A DNA stretch of 64,000 nucleotides from Plasmodium coatneyi (taxonomy: Eukaryota; Apicomplexa; Aconoidasida; Haemosporida; Plasmodiidae): positions 1,488,001 to 1,552,000 of the forward strand of contig NC_033559.1 in assembly GCF_001680005.1 (NCBI RefSeq), given 5' to 3'. The notes below the pieces were generated by a model. That model was given only the letters and a program-made list of their open reading frames with translations. It was not told the origin of the DNA and ran no database searches. The translations under genes and the position numbers were made by a program. Shown one piece after another: positions 45,065-56,281 of this stretch. The first letter of the stretch is position 1; every line of letters begins with the position of its first letter.

Positions 45065-46310
45065 TTTCCCAACCCTTCTTTTCTTTATTCTTTCTGTATA
45101 TATATAACAACACACACGAACAAGCACATTCCCTCCCTTTTTTTATATGTTAAGGAAGAAAAACTTGTTCCATTCTATATATATATATATATAAAACATG
45201 TGCATGTACAGGTAGCACATCACTACCCCTTTCACATTTTCACATTTTTCCTTCCCCCCTTTTCACACCCACCACATTCCTCTTATATTCCTTTACTACA
45301 GTATTATATGATAGTTCTCCGTACCGCTATTCTTCAAGAACATTGTAGAACATTGCAGAACATTGCATTATTATTATGTATATTACACGCATGCTTCCCT
45401 ATTATGAACATATATAGAGGAAAAGGGGCTTGCGCAACTGCCTTTCTTCTTTAGAAAAAAATTTCAGCATGTGACATTTACTCTATGTTCTATTTTGCTA
45501 TTCTTAAGTGGAAAGGGGGCGTTGGGGGTGGTGGTGGTAGGTGGGTTGTTAGATCATTAAAGTTTTGTTAGATCACATATATATATATTGTGTGGTGCAG
45601 TACACAGTTCATACATATGTGCAGCAGAGAACACCTTCCTTTCTCCTCTTCCTTCCACCCTCCACCTAACAACCTTCCTTCCTCCATACGGGGGTAATGT
45701 GTACATATTTATTAGTAGTATTCATCGGAATAAGCTTAAATTTATTGGATGAAAATTAAGCTACACATGACAGACGCTGAAGGAAGGGAATGAGGGAGCT
45801 GCACTCAATTGTGCACATATATATATATATATATATACATATACATATGGATATATCTATATATATATATATATATATGCAGCAGCAACAAAGTTGCTCA
45901 TGCATTACGCACCTCCCTTTTTTATATAGTAGTGCTGTGCTTTCGTGACACTTCCTCCCACACATGGTAGGGGGGGGGCGGAGGTGCGTAACAATGTGTC
46001 GCGCTTATGGATGATTAGTGCGAGTGTGTAATTACATTTTCCGCCCCCAGGGCCCTGTTCCTCCGTGTTGCCTCGTAAATAGTGACGCCCTTCCCCCCCT
46101 ATACTTCCCATATGGCCCCCTAATTTATACACTACCACCAGATCATAGTAGGTGCATGCATTGTGTTCTTGGAGCACCCTTTTCACGTCCTTCCATTCCG
46201 CCCTCCTTCAATCCACACTATAACATACATGTTAATGCATCCTTCTCATTCTTTCTTCTCTCTCCTTTTTATTTCTTTCTTTCTTATCCTTCTTCCATAA
46301 CTACCTTATT

Positions 46311-46345
<35 letters not shown>

Positions 46346-47186
46346 CACCCTTCGGGTGTACGTCCCCCCAGGGGGATGATTAAATAGCAGGCCACATTGC
46401 TGTTCCATAACCTAAAAAAACCCTTAGCTCACACACCCTTAATTTTTAATTCATACACCCCCAACCCATATTCTTACACCCCTAACAACCTTCCTTCCAC
46501 CAAGGGTCCACATAACAACCTTCCTTCCACAAAGGATCCACATAACAACCTTCCTTCCAACTTACCACCCCTAACAACCCTTTCCTTCCCTTCCATAGAC
46601 CCTCCTTTCCTTCTTTTATTATTTTCTTCTTTTATTCACTCTCTGGGAGGATCTCCCCCCAGGGGCGCCTAAAGTAGCAGGCCATATAATGGGGCATTAA
46701 CCTAGAAAAACCCTTAGGTCACACACCCTTAACTTTTCATTCTAATACCGCTAACCCTTTATTCTAATACCCTGAGCAATTCATTCTAACACCCCTAACA
46801 CTTCATTCTAACATCTTTACACCATTATTCTACCATACGCCTTACTTCACAGCTGCGCAACTGTACACTTTTTCACCCCGCGACACCCCGCGACGTCGCA
46901 CACCCAATTTAGAGAACTTTTCAAACAACCATAATTTGAACTTAACAGAAAAGAATAAACAAATTATTAAGATTAAAAACTATAACAAAAAAAATTTAAT
47001 GAACATATTTTGCATCTTCAATAAAAAAGTTGCAAACCAATAGGAATGTATTAAAGAGTTCATTTGAATTATATTTATTACGAATTAAAGTGAACCCATT
47101 AGTACGAAACGAAAAAAAAGAAAAATATTTACTACAGCGTAAAACTGGAACCTGAACATTGAAACTGTTCCATAGGAACCCCCTCC
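45065..47186. other. Spacer, duplicate of 32.3-33.8 kb, then SICAvar C 3' flank
   Basis: 45065..46440 is homologous to 32265..33760 in order and detail (for example GTATTATATGATAGTTCTCC, GTACCGCTATTCTT). 46440..46690 has CCTAACAACCTTCCTTCCA units and a CCCCCCAGGGG palindrome near 46655. 46900..47030 is the SICAvar 3' flank in part (CATCTTCAATAAAAAAG at about 47011), but it lacks the CCCGGCTCATATTAATT element seen after SICAvar A and B. No gene is seen. Confidence 0.6.
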
Positions 47187-48029
47187 TTAGTAACAAAGGC
47201 TTTCCTCCCTAAACCCGGAATCTGAACATGGAACCTGTTCCCCCGGAACCTCTTCCTTTGGAACAAAGTCTTCCTCCCTAAACCCGAAGCCAGAAACTGA
47301 ACTTGGAACCAGTTCCATAGAAACTAAGTTTTTCTCCCTAAACCCGAAATCTGAACTTGCAACCTTTTCCTTAGGAACAAACTCTTCCACCCTAATCGCG
47401 GAATCTGAACACTGAACCCGTTGCTTAGGAACACCTTCTGTTGGAACAAAATCTTCCTCCCTAAACCCGAAATCTGAACTTGGAACCTGTTCCTTAGGAA
47501 TATCAACCATAGAAACTTGTTCCTCCGGAAACTTTTCTTCTTTTATAAATTCGCTTCCCATGAATTCTTGAACCAAAATTTCAAAAAAGTTTTCCTTCGT
47601 CGAATGTAGGTCCCCTTTTTGACATTCGTCTAAGACTTCTAAATGAATATCAATAATGGTTCGGTGACCCACACCACGACGACCAGCACGGTGATCAACG
47701 CCCTGTTTTTTTGGGCTCTTCGTTCTTCCCGTTGGAACAGATCTTGGTTTTCGTTCCTTTACTAAGGTATACTCATGAGGACCATCCTGCTGTTCCACAT
47801 GATCAAGGAGATGTTCTTCTAGGGAAGGGCGACCAGATACTTGATGAGCCCTTGTGTGACGTTTTCTTCTTTTACCACGAAAGAAAAAATACTAAAATAA
47901 AAGAACAAAAATTAGTTTTATAGGTGTGAAATGTTGTTCCTAAGACGAGTACAATCAGTATAAAACAAGTGCGAATTGTACATTTAACGCATGAAAAAGG
48001 AAGGGTTAGAAGGTGTATGTTCCTTTTTC

Positions 48030-48062
<33 letters not shown>

Positions 48063-51000
48063 TTTTGCTTCTTTTTTTTCTTTTCTTTTCCTTGCATGAG
48101 CCCCTCAGGGGTATATACCACCTTATACAGATAAACAACAGGTCACATTGTTGTTCTTACACCCTAAAACCGGGAATTTTAAGCGCGGAATCCTACATAC
48201 ACCCCAAAAATGCGAAATTCTACGCGACCCCACTGATTCATTCTCCTTTATTTTATTTTTTTTCTTTTTTTTTTCTTTATCTTCGCCCCCTAAACAATTA
48301 AATAGCAGGCCACATTGTTGTTCATATACCCTAAAACAGCTAAACACCAGGCCATATTTTTGTCCTTACACCCTGAAACAGCTAAACACCAGGCCATATT
48401 ATTGTTTGTACACCCTGGAACCTTAATCTTAATTGCGAAATCCCACACCTTAAAATGTGAAATGCTACACACCTTAAAAGGTGAAACGCTACACATCTAA
48501 CTGTGAAATACTACTTCCTAAATTTAAAATACCACACCCTAAAGTACGAAATACTACACACATCCCAAAATGCGAAATCATACACCTCCCCTTACTGATT
48601 CATTCACCTTTATTTTTTTTTTTTTCTTTTTTTCCCATTTCTTTTCATTTTTTCTTTTTTTTTTTCTGCCGAAAAAATATTTTTTCTTCTTTTTTTTTTT
48701 TTCTTACCTTCCAAAGTAAGTAGGACATGGTGATGATTCCAATGGTGGTAGGAATTGTAGGGAGGTACGGGGTAAGATCAGAATGATCTATGGGGTTACT
48801 GATTGGGAATGGAACAGGAAAGGTGGCTCCGGCATCCCCCCTCCCACCACCTGCTGCCTTGGTAGTAGCAACTTCAGATGACGATGCTGTTGTTCCATGT
48901 GTTGTTTGCGGTGGACTCTGTGGTTTGCCTGGTGGTGGTGGACCTTGGGGTTTGTTACCACCCTGTTGTGGTGGTCCTTGTGGTTTGCCTGGTGGTAGAC
49001 CACCCGGTGGACTAGCACTAGCAGATCCACTACCACCAGGTCTTGGACTACCAGTGTTTTGATTACCAGTTGAATTACCAGTACCAGAAGAACCTGGGTT
49101 CCAGGTTCCAATAGAACCGGAACCGGAAGAACCTGGATTCCAGGTTCCAGTACTACCGGGTCCGGAGGAACCTAATAAAGAAGTAAGAAAATGGGGTGGT
49201 TAAAATTATCCTTCTTCCTTTTTCATTTTTTTTTTTTATTTTTTTTCTTTCTTTTTATTCATTTTTTCCCGCTTTTTTTTACTTTTTACTTTTTTACGTC
49301 TTAATTTTTTTACGTCCTAATTCACTTGGGTGAACACTTAGACAGGAAGTATTCATTCTTTTAGGGTACTTACCTTTCTGTTCAGGACCTGGACTTCCAC
49401 TTGCTGAAGTGGGAATTGATGGAATGGCGGAGGGAGTTTGGGTGTCTGTTCCTGTGCTTGGAGTCTGGGAACCCGAACCTAAAGTGAAGGAAGGAAAAAA
49501 GGCAGGTGGTTCAGTTTATCCTTCTTTCTTCTTCTATTTCTTCCCTCTTAACTTTTCCTTTCCTTTTTTTTTTTTTTTTCTTTCTTTTTTTTTACTTCTG
49601 TTTTTTTCTTTTCTTTCTTCTTTTATGTACACCCTTCGGGTGCACATTTCCTCCGGAAGGTGGAAGGACGAAAGGATCTAAGAAAGGAAAGGGATCCAAG
49701 GAAGGAAGAGAAGGAACACTTCCCTCCTTCTTCCTTCTTGTTTGTCCCTTTCCATGTACATCCTTAGTGTCATTACCTGTTACAACACCCTGCCCAGGTT
49801 TGGCAGATCCTGGATCTTGGTCAATTGTAGGACCTGCACCTGGACCTGAGGTAGTAATAGTGGTTGCGTCAATAACATTCGTGGTTGCAGCGATTCCAGT
49901 ATCGGAGAATGTTCCTTTTTTCAGGATATCATCCTGTAAGTTACAATTTCCACCAATACACGTTTGAACGCTAGTATCATCGTCCGGAGGAAGACACTGA
50001 AGAGCTGCGTTTTCACCACCTTGCACTACTCCACCCTTACAATCTACAGTTCCTGTCTTACCTGGCTGAACTGAGGGAGTTGGACTGTCTTTAGAAGGTT
50101 CCGCTGGTGCAGATGCTGGTGGGGACTTTGCTGGTTCTGACTCACCTGATGATTCAGACCTACCTCGACGTTCTGTTGATGATGTTGTTGGTGGTTTAGT
50201 AGCAGCAGGTTTTGGACATATGTCAGTTATTGCTTTCAGAACTTGTTTAACTTTTGGTTCCATGTTCTGCTTTGGATCCAGCATCTCGTCGAATCTTTTT
50301 TTTATTGTATCCCCGTCTGATTTCTGTATTTTGCAATCTTTATAGCTATTATCCTGAGTGCACAAAGGACACAAATCACCTTCAGTCTTGCATGGGGATA
50401 TGTCCTTCTTAATTTTATCACTCTGCTGAAAGGCATGAGTTATGCCTTTTTCTATGTCAGCCTTCTTGTTGGCTGAACATTTGGTTTCCATTTCATCAGC
50501 GAATATATTCAATAACATACAAGAGAAAGTTCGGTGGAATATGAGGTTATCGTCTATCTTCTGTTGATCCGTCCCGTCTGTTCCCTTTGGAATTTTATAT
50601 ATATGTTTTAATCCTTTAACAATGTATTCACATGCCTTCTTCTGTGCTTCATTCAGTGTAGTGTTCTTCTCATCAGTGCTATTGCAATGAGCATCGATGG
50701 TTTCGTCTTTCGCCGCCACTATTTTCTCAAACAGTTCATTCAATCTGTTCTTAACATCGGCGTCCCAGAAGAGATCCTACATACAAGAAAAAGATGGAAC
50801 ACATATATATCTATATATATACATATATATACGCTCAATATATATATAGTCACAACATGTGGTTTTGTAGTTCCCGAATATAAGGGCGTATAATATATGC
50901 ACACACTATCCACTCATTAGTCTTTTGCCTTCAGCTACAGTGTGAAACAGTGTTCCTTACCCAGTCTTGATACGTTCCATTGTATTTCCTGTTTTCACCC

Positions 51001-54000
51001 CACCTATAGTATATACACTTTACACGATCACATAAGTTATTGTTCTTATTTATATCATTTATAGCATTCACAGCTTCCTTTACTTTTGGTTCCGTCTTTT
51101 GACTTGTGTCTAGCAGATCATCCACTTTTTTTTCTACATTATCTTTGTTCTCTTGGCAGTTACTATTTTTATCCCATAGGTCATTATCCACGCTTAGTTC
51201 GCACTTTGCATAGCTCGTGTCCCTTGTGCAAGGCACACAATCACCACCTTTACCATTCTTCTTTTCTTCACACCAATTATCCCTGTTCTTATTTCCTTCA
51301 TTGAACATGTCTTTTATTTCTTCTTCTAAGATGGGACAGACTTGTCCCTTTGTTTTCTCTATGAGGAGATCTGCATATGCGTTTAGGAATAGGCAATACA
51401 TGGTTTGATCTGTTAGTCTAAAATTCCTTGCTTTCTTCTTGTTCTTCTCTTTCGTATTCTCCTTAACTTCATAAATGTACTTTAACCCAGAAAATATGTA
51501 TTGACATGTTTTTTTCCCTGCTGCATTCAGTGTAGTGGTCTTTCCATCAGAGGATTTGCACAGTGAATCCATGGCTGCGGCTCCCGCCAACATTTTTTCA
51601 GATATTCCCTTCAGCCTATTTTTCGCATCCGTATTCCAAAATGTGCACTATGAAAGGATGAGGAAGGGAAAACAAAAAAGAAGCATGGAATACACATACA
51701 TATATATATATACACATAACTATATGTAGGCATACATACGTGTATATAATTTACAGATGCCCCTCTCCGTTGTTTTACGTATAAGACTCACACGGTACAC
51801 TGAAATAAAAAGTTGACCACAGTGCATATCATTGTTTACTTACCCAGGTCTGCTTGTTTTCGGTGGGACCTATTCTGTCCTCGAACCAATTATGTGCTAT
51901 GCACTCCAAACGTTGACATAAGGTTTTATCCTTCTGGGTGCAATCTCTGCCTATGGAGGAAGAAAAAAAAAAAGAAGAAGAAAGGGGGAAAAGGGTGGGG
52001 GTAAGGGACAGAAGATATATGAACTGTCTTGCGCATGATAATGGAGTGGTATCGTATGTTTATAGGTTCGTTAATTATTGTATGTTCGCTTCCGTTGTTA
52101 TTCTTATTGTCCGGTTCGACCCCTTGTCCGATTTCATCCCCCTTGTCCGGTTAACCCCCTGTCCGGTCCGCTTCAGTGATGGTAGGTTCGAGAAAAAAAA
52201 TGATTTCGCTTACATATGCTCTTCAGAGTTCGTTTTACTCTGCTATCCTTCTCAAGTAATTCTTCCACTTTTTTTTGTACATTCTCTTTGTTCTCTTGGC
52301 AATTAGATTTTTCTTCCCATAGGTTTTTCTCCACGCTTAATGTGCAATTTTTATAGTTTGGGTCTCTTGCGCATAGTATACAATTAGAATCTTTCTGGCA
52401 TGCAGTTCCTTTCTTAATTTCTTCATTCTTATTAAAGGCATGGTTTATACCATTCTTTACATCACATTTAGGTGTTTTTTTTTTCGCCTCTTCTTCCAAT
52501 TTATCTGCATAAGCATTTAATAGAATGCAGCCCATAGTTCGATCAAATTGTTGGTTATTCTTCTGTTGTTCCGGGGTTCCATGTTTCTGAGAATTATATA
52601 TATGTTTTAACCCTTTAACAATGTATTCACAAGCTTTCCTGTTTGCTTCCCTATGTTGTGTACCATCTGTCTTCCCAACGTCTTTGCATATACCGTCGTC
52701 TCCCGTTTTATCATGGGTCATAGCAGTAGACAGGCCCTCTAATACTTTTCCAACGTCGTTCGGCCCCCAAAATGTACACTACAGAAAAGGCAAGGAAGAA
52801 TGGAATATATATGTATATGTAGATAAAGTGAATACATGCTTTATTGTTGTTCCTCCCCCTTTTCCTTCATATGTATAAGGTACAAGCTCCACTGAAATAA
52901 TCCTGAGTGTCATGAATATTAGTGCTTCTTACCCAGTCTTGCTTCGAACCTCCGCCTCCTCCTATTCTGTTTTTAAACCATTTCTTAGTTACACAATTTG
53001 CACGTTCACATAATTTATCTTTAGTCTTACAGTCCTCATCTACAAAGAAAGGAAGCCGGGAAGAAAAGAGTGAGTGAAGACATGAATTATAGGATAGATT
53101 CATTCTTTTCTTCTACATTGCCCTTTTTTTTTCTTTCCTTCCTTTTCCATTCTCCTTTCTTTCTCCTTCTTTCCCTTTGCTTTCTTTTCTTTCCTTCCTT
53201 CTCTTCCTTCTCTTCCTTCTTTTCCTTTCCTTTTCTTTCTTTCTTTCTTTTCTTCCTTTTTTATATCCTCCCTTCAGGAGGATAATGGAATATGGCCCAC
53301 CACCCACCCCATCCATCTTATCATTCGTCTATCCCCTCCACATTTTCTACCATCGGTTCCTTCCCCCTTGTCCACTTCACCCCTTTGTCCGGTTGGACCG
53401 GAGTTGTCCGGCTGTCCCCCCTGTCCGGTTTCCTTTCCCCCCTTGTCCGGTTCAACCCCTGTTCAGTTCACCCCCTATTCAGTTGGACCCGGGTTGTCCA
53501 GTGCTTTCCCCCTTGTCCGGTTCCTTTCCACCTTGTCCAGTTAACCCCTTCTCCGGTTTGACCCCGGTTGTCCAGTTCATCCCTTGTCCGGTTTCCTTTC
53601 CCCCTTCTCCGGTTGGACCCGGGTTGTCCGGTTTCCATCCTCCCTTGTCCAGTTTCCTTCCCCCCCTTGTCCGCTTATCCCCCTTGTCCAATTCACCCCC
53701 CCTGTCCAGTTCACCCCCTTTTCCGGTTCATCCCCCACGTCCGATTTTCTTCCTTTTAAGCCCTTCTCTTTGAACCCTTCCTTCAAGCTCCCCCTTACTC
53801 AGAACTCCTCTTTCTTTTTCTTCTGTTTCCTTTTCTTCTTTAAATTCTTTAAATTTTTTCTTTTCTCTTTCGTTCTCTTTTATATAATATTTTTAATAAT
53901 ATTACTTACCTGGGGCAGATGGTGCTGGTGCAGCCTTCGCTGCCATTTTCTCTTGAGCCTTTTGAATTTTTTCGTCCCATATTTTACTTATTTTCCTCAA

Positions 54001-54931
54001 TATTTCTACTGTACCCTTATCGACGCCTACTTCCTTTAACACATTTACTAATTCGTCCTTTGGCAAGTTATCAGTATTATTAACTAACTCCTTCAAATGT
54101 TCTTCACTATCTACCCCAAATATTTTCTTTATTCTTTCTTCCTTTTCTTTTTTGTGTTTATCCTGGGTCTCCTGGGCACTCTTATCTTGTGGACAACTTT
54201 TGCCTTCATTCATTATTCTCGTTATTCCTTCCATGAGATTTGTATTTTTCTTTGCCCAGTCTTCTATTTCTTGCCAAATATATCTTTGACCAATTCTTAA
54301 ATCATTAAACTCTAATCCTTCACATTTCGTATGTCCTCCCTTCCCTCCACTTAACTTCATTACGGCTTCCTCAGATTGTAGGACATCTTCTTCTACTTTC
54401 CCTAAACTACAGTGGCTTCCGAACCATTTTATCATACTTACTCTTCCTACTACACACCTAAAATAGGCCTTCATCTTCTTTTCATATTCCTCATCTTTTA
54501 TTTCTTCCAAAGGTTTCAAACTATGGTATGGTCCAATTTTTACTCCATCTATATATAATAACATTTTCACTAGAGCTTTACATAAATTCTTGTCCCTGTT
54601 GGTTCTAGTCCCTTGTTCCCCTGTTACCTCCCCTGAACATAGTTGATTTAACATTGAAAGATCAGGGTTTATGGCTTTAACCATTTCGTCCAATATGGCC
54701 CTCACATCATCCCATATTTTGTGCTGCGAGTAGGGGAACCAATTTTTTCCCGTATATATTAGGTTCCTATATAAATATTTTTATACATTAATCTGCACAG
54801 CATATAATATAATCCATGCACTAGTCCCATTTTATATGGGAATTTAAGTGTATTACATAATCCCCCAAACTCCTTAATTTCTTCACTTTTATCCATTCCA
54901 CCAAGAATTCGGAGAAATATTTGAACTCCAT
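47187..54931 (-). CDS. SICAvar: SICAvar C, ten-exon antigen with fibrinogen/salivary-like exon
   Basis: SICA antigen. Exons in transcript order: 54857..54931 (MEFKYFSEFLVEWIKVKK), 53910..54723, 52933..53039, 52214..52778, 51844..51950, 50961..51647, 49777..50776, 49374..49478, 48708..49171, 47187..47891. Phases all agree, giving 1543 codons with the stop. Cysteine-rich domains are in exons 2, 4, 6 and 7 (YIVKGLKHIY, LLNAYADKLEEE). Exons 3 and 5 are short CxxWF-type pieces of 107 bases. Exon 8 is a Thr/Pro linker. Exon 9 holds a repeat array like fibrinogen alpha, a stretch like salivary proline-rich proteins, and the membrane segment TIPTTIGIITMSYLLWK. Exon 10 is the tail (DGPHEYTLVKERK, RTIIDIHLEVLDE, ENFFEILVQEF) with about five acidic repeats. 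It ends early (REESLCY, then stop) through an apparent one-base insertion near 47207. That could be real or a sequence error. Confidence 0.92.
47892..48707 (-). repeat. SICAvar C last intron with conserved repeats
   Basis: It has repeated CACCCTAAAATGCGAAATCC-like words (48160..48225, 48420..48595), and units around AGCAGGCCACATTGTTGTTC (48120..48150, 48300..48335), also as AACACCAGGCCATATT. The same words occur in the last introns of SICAvar A and B, and in spacers at 33715 and 46390. Confidence 0.7.
48908..49010 (-). other. Salivary proline-rich-protein-like segment in SICAvar C
   Basis: Exon 9 reads GGLPPGKPQGPPQQ followed by GGNKPQGPPPPGKPQSPPQ. GPPPPGKPQGPP and GGNKPQ are the hallmark repeats of basic salivary proline-rich proteins (PRB genes) as I remember them. 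Both the order and the spacing of the repeat match, which is more than shared proline content. A search is needed to confirm it. Confidence 0.65.
49035..49171 (-). other. Fibrinogen-alpha-like repeats in SICAvar C
   Basis: The first part of exon 9 has 13-residue units such as GSTGTWNPGSSGS, GSIGTWNPGSSGT and STGNQNTGSPRP. These match the 13-residue tandem repeats in the alphaC region of the host fibrinogen alpha chain as I recall it. About three and a half units are present. The nucleotide sequence closely matches the same module in the KIR at 56282. Confidence 0.7.
52080..52175 (-). repeat. CCCTTGTCCGGTT repeat in SICAvar C intron 4
   Basis: A few copies of CCCCTTGTCCGGTT-type units. The same unit forms the much larger array in intron 2 (53355..53755) of the same gene. 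Confidence 0.7.
53355..53755 (-). repeat. GC-rich CCCCTTGTCCGGTT minisatellite in SICAvar C intron 2
   Basis: About twenty degenerate copies of a 19-26 base unit containing TTGTCCGGTT and CCCC, far more GC-rich than the surroundings and rich in CCGG. It lies in the intron between exons 2 and 3. The open frames across it on both strands (PCPVxFPP and similar) are repeat artefacts. Confidence 0.8.
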
Positions 54932-56281
54932 GATGTCCTTTCTTCTCCAATATAGTTCACTGTTCTACTGGAATATTATGAACTCCATGTTGACAACCTT
55001 CCTTCATTATTATATGATTCATTGTTATATTAAGGAATTATACATTACAAAGAATTTTATGAATTCGTCCATGAAAGGTTCCTTTTAACATTCTTTCTTC
55101 CCTGTCCACAGTTATTCCTTCTTCCTTATTTTATTTTTATATCTGTGAACAAAAAAAAAGAAAAATTCTGCGCATGCGCCCTTTCCTATCTTCCTCCCTT
55201 TTTTTTTGCCCTTTAATCCTCTTTTCTTTTCTTTTCTGTTCTTTTTTTTTTTTTTTTTTCTTTTTATGGAAAATATATTTTCCTTTTTTTTTTTTTTTTA
55301 TTTCCTTCTTTTTCTTTTTTTTAAAATTTTTCTTTTCCTTTGAGAAAGAAAACAATTTTCCCTTTCTTCCTTTATACATTGCACTTTCCTAAGAAGAAAA
55401 GAAAAAGAGAGAAAACAAACATTGCCTCCTTTCTTTTCTTATACATTCTACCTATGTACTCCCTCTTTTTTTGCATTTTCCTTTATGCACTACATTCTTC
55501 CTAAGGAAGAAGACGAAGAAAGAAGGAAGAAGGAGGGAAGAAATTACGGTTCCTTCATTCTTTTCTTCTTTATTTTCTCTTTTCTTTTTTTTCTTTTTTA
55601 AACCATTTTTTCTCTTCTTTAGCCTATTTCTTTTTTTTGTTCTTTTTCTTCTTCATCTTTTTAAAGAAGGGAATATATAAACAGAAAGAAAGATGATTAG
55701 ATAACTTTTCTTTTTGTTTGGAGAATTTTTTCCTTTTAAAAAGTATGAATGCAAGAAAAAAAGAGAGTAGAATAGAAAAAAAGAATGGAAGAATGCAAAA
55801 AAAGAAAGGAGAAACATACTGGAATGTACGAAATCATTAACTTTAGGAAGCAGAAGGAAAAAAATAGGAAGTAATACAAATGCTGTAGAACAGTATATAT
55901 ATCGTTTCATAATGAAAAAAACCCAATATTATTGTCCCATTACAGTTCTATTTTTATACCCGCATAACAATTATGTCAAAGTGTGTTTTGTAATAAATGA
56001 TTTAAATAAATTTCTTTGTCATGCACATTTTCTTTCATTATGCACATTCCTCAAATACTAATGCAAGGATTGGCATCCACAATTTGGCAGCTAAACGATT
56101 TTTCTTATGGGACTGGCTCATATAGTTTGTTCCTTAGGTGTTGCTTCCACCTTTCGTGGATGGAACATTATCAGCAGCATGTTCTCATTTCCAGCTTATT
56201 GTGTTCCTTTTCTCCATTATTTTTTTATTTCCATTACTTTCTTTCGTTTTTTTCCCCTTATTCTTTTAGAATGAGAGGAAC
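54932..56281. other. SICAvar C upstream region, T-rich
   Basis: AT- and T-rich with no gene. 55360..55510 matches 29040..29220 in the equivalent position beside SICAvar B. It contains the SICAvar C promoter region and the 3' flank of the KIR at 56282; no specific element can be pointed out. Confidence 0.6.

Noticed and set aside
53177..54039. Proline-rich open frames (PCPVxFPP repeats) on both strands
   Set aside because: They fall in an intron of SICAvar C whose flanking exon phases match perfectly; the GC-rich minisatellite explains them.
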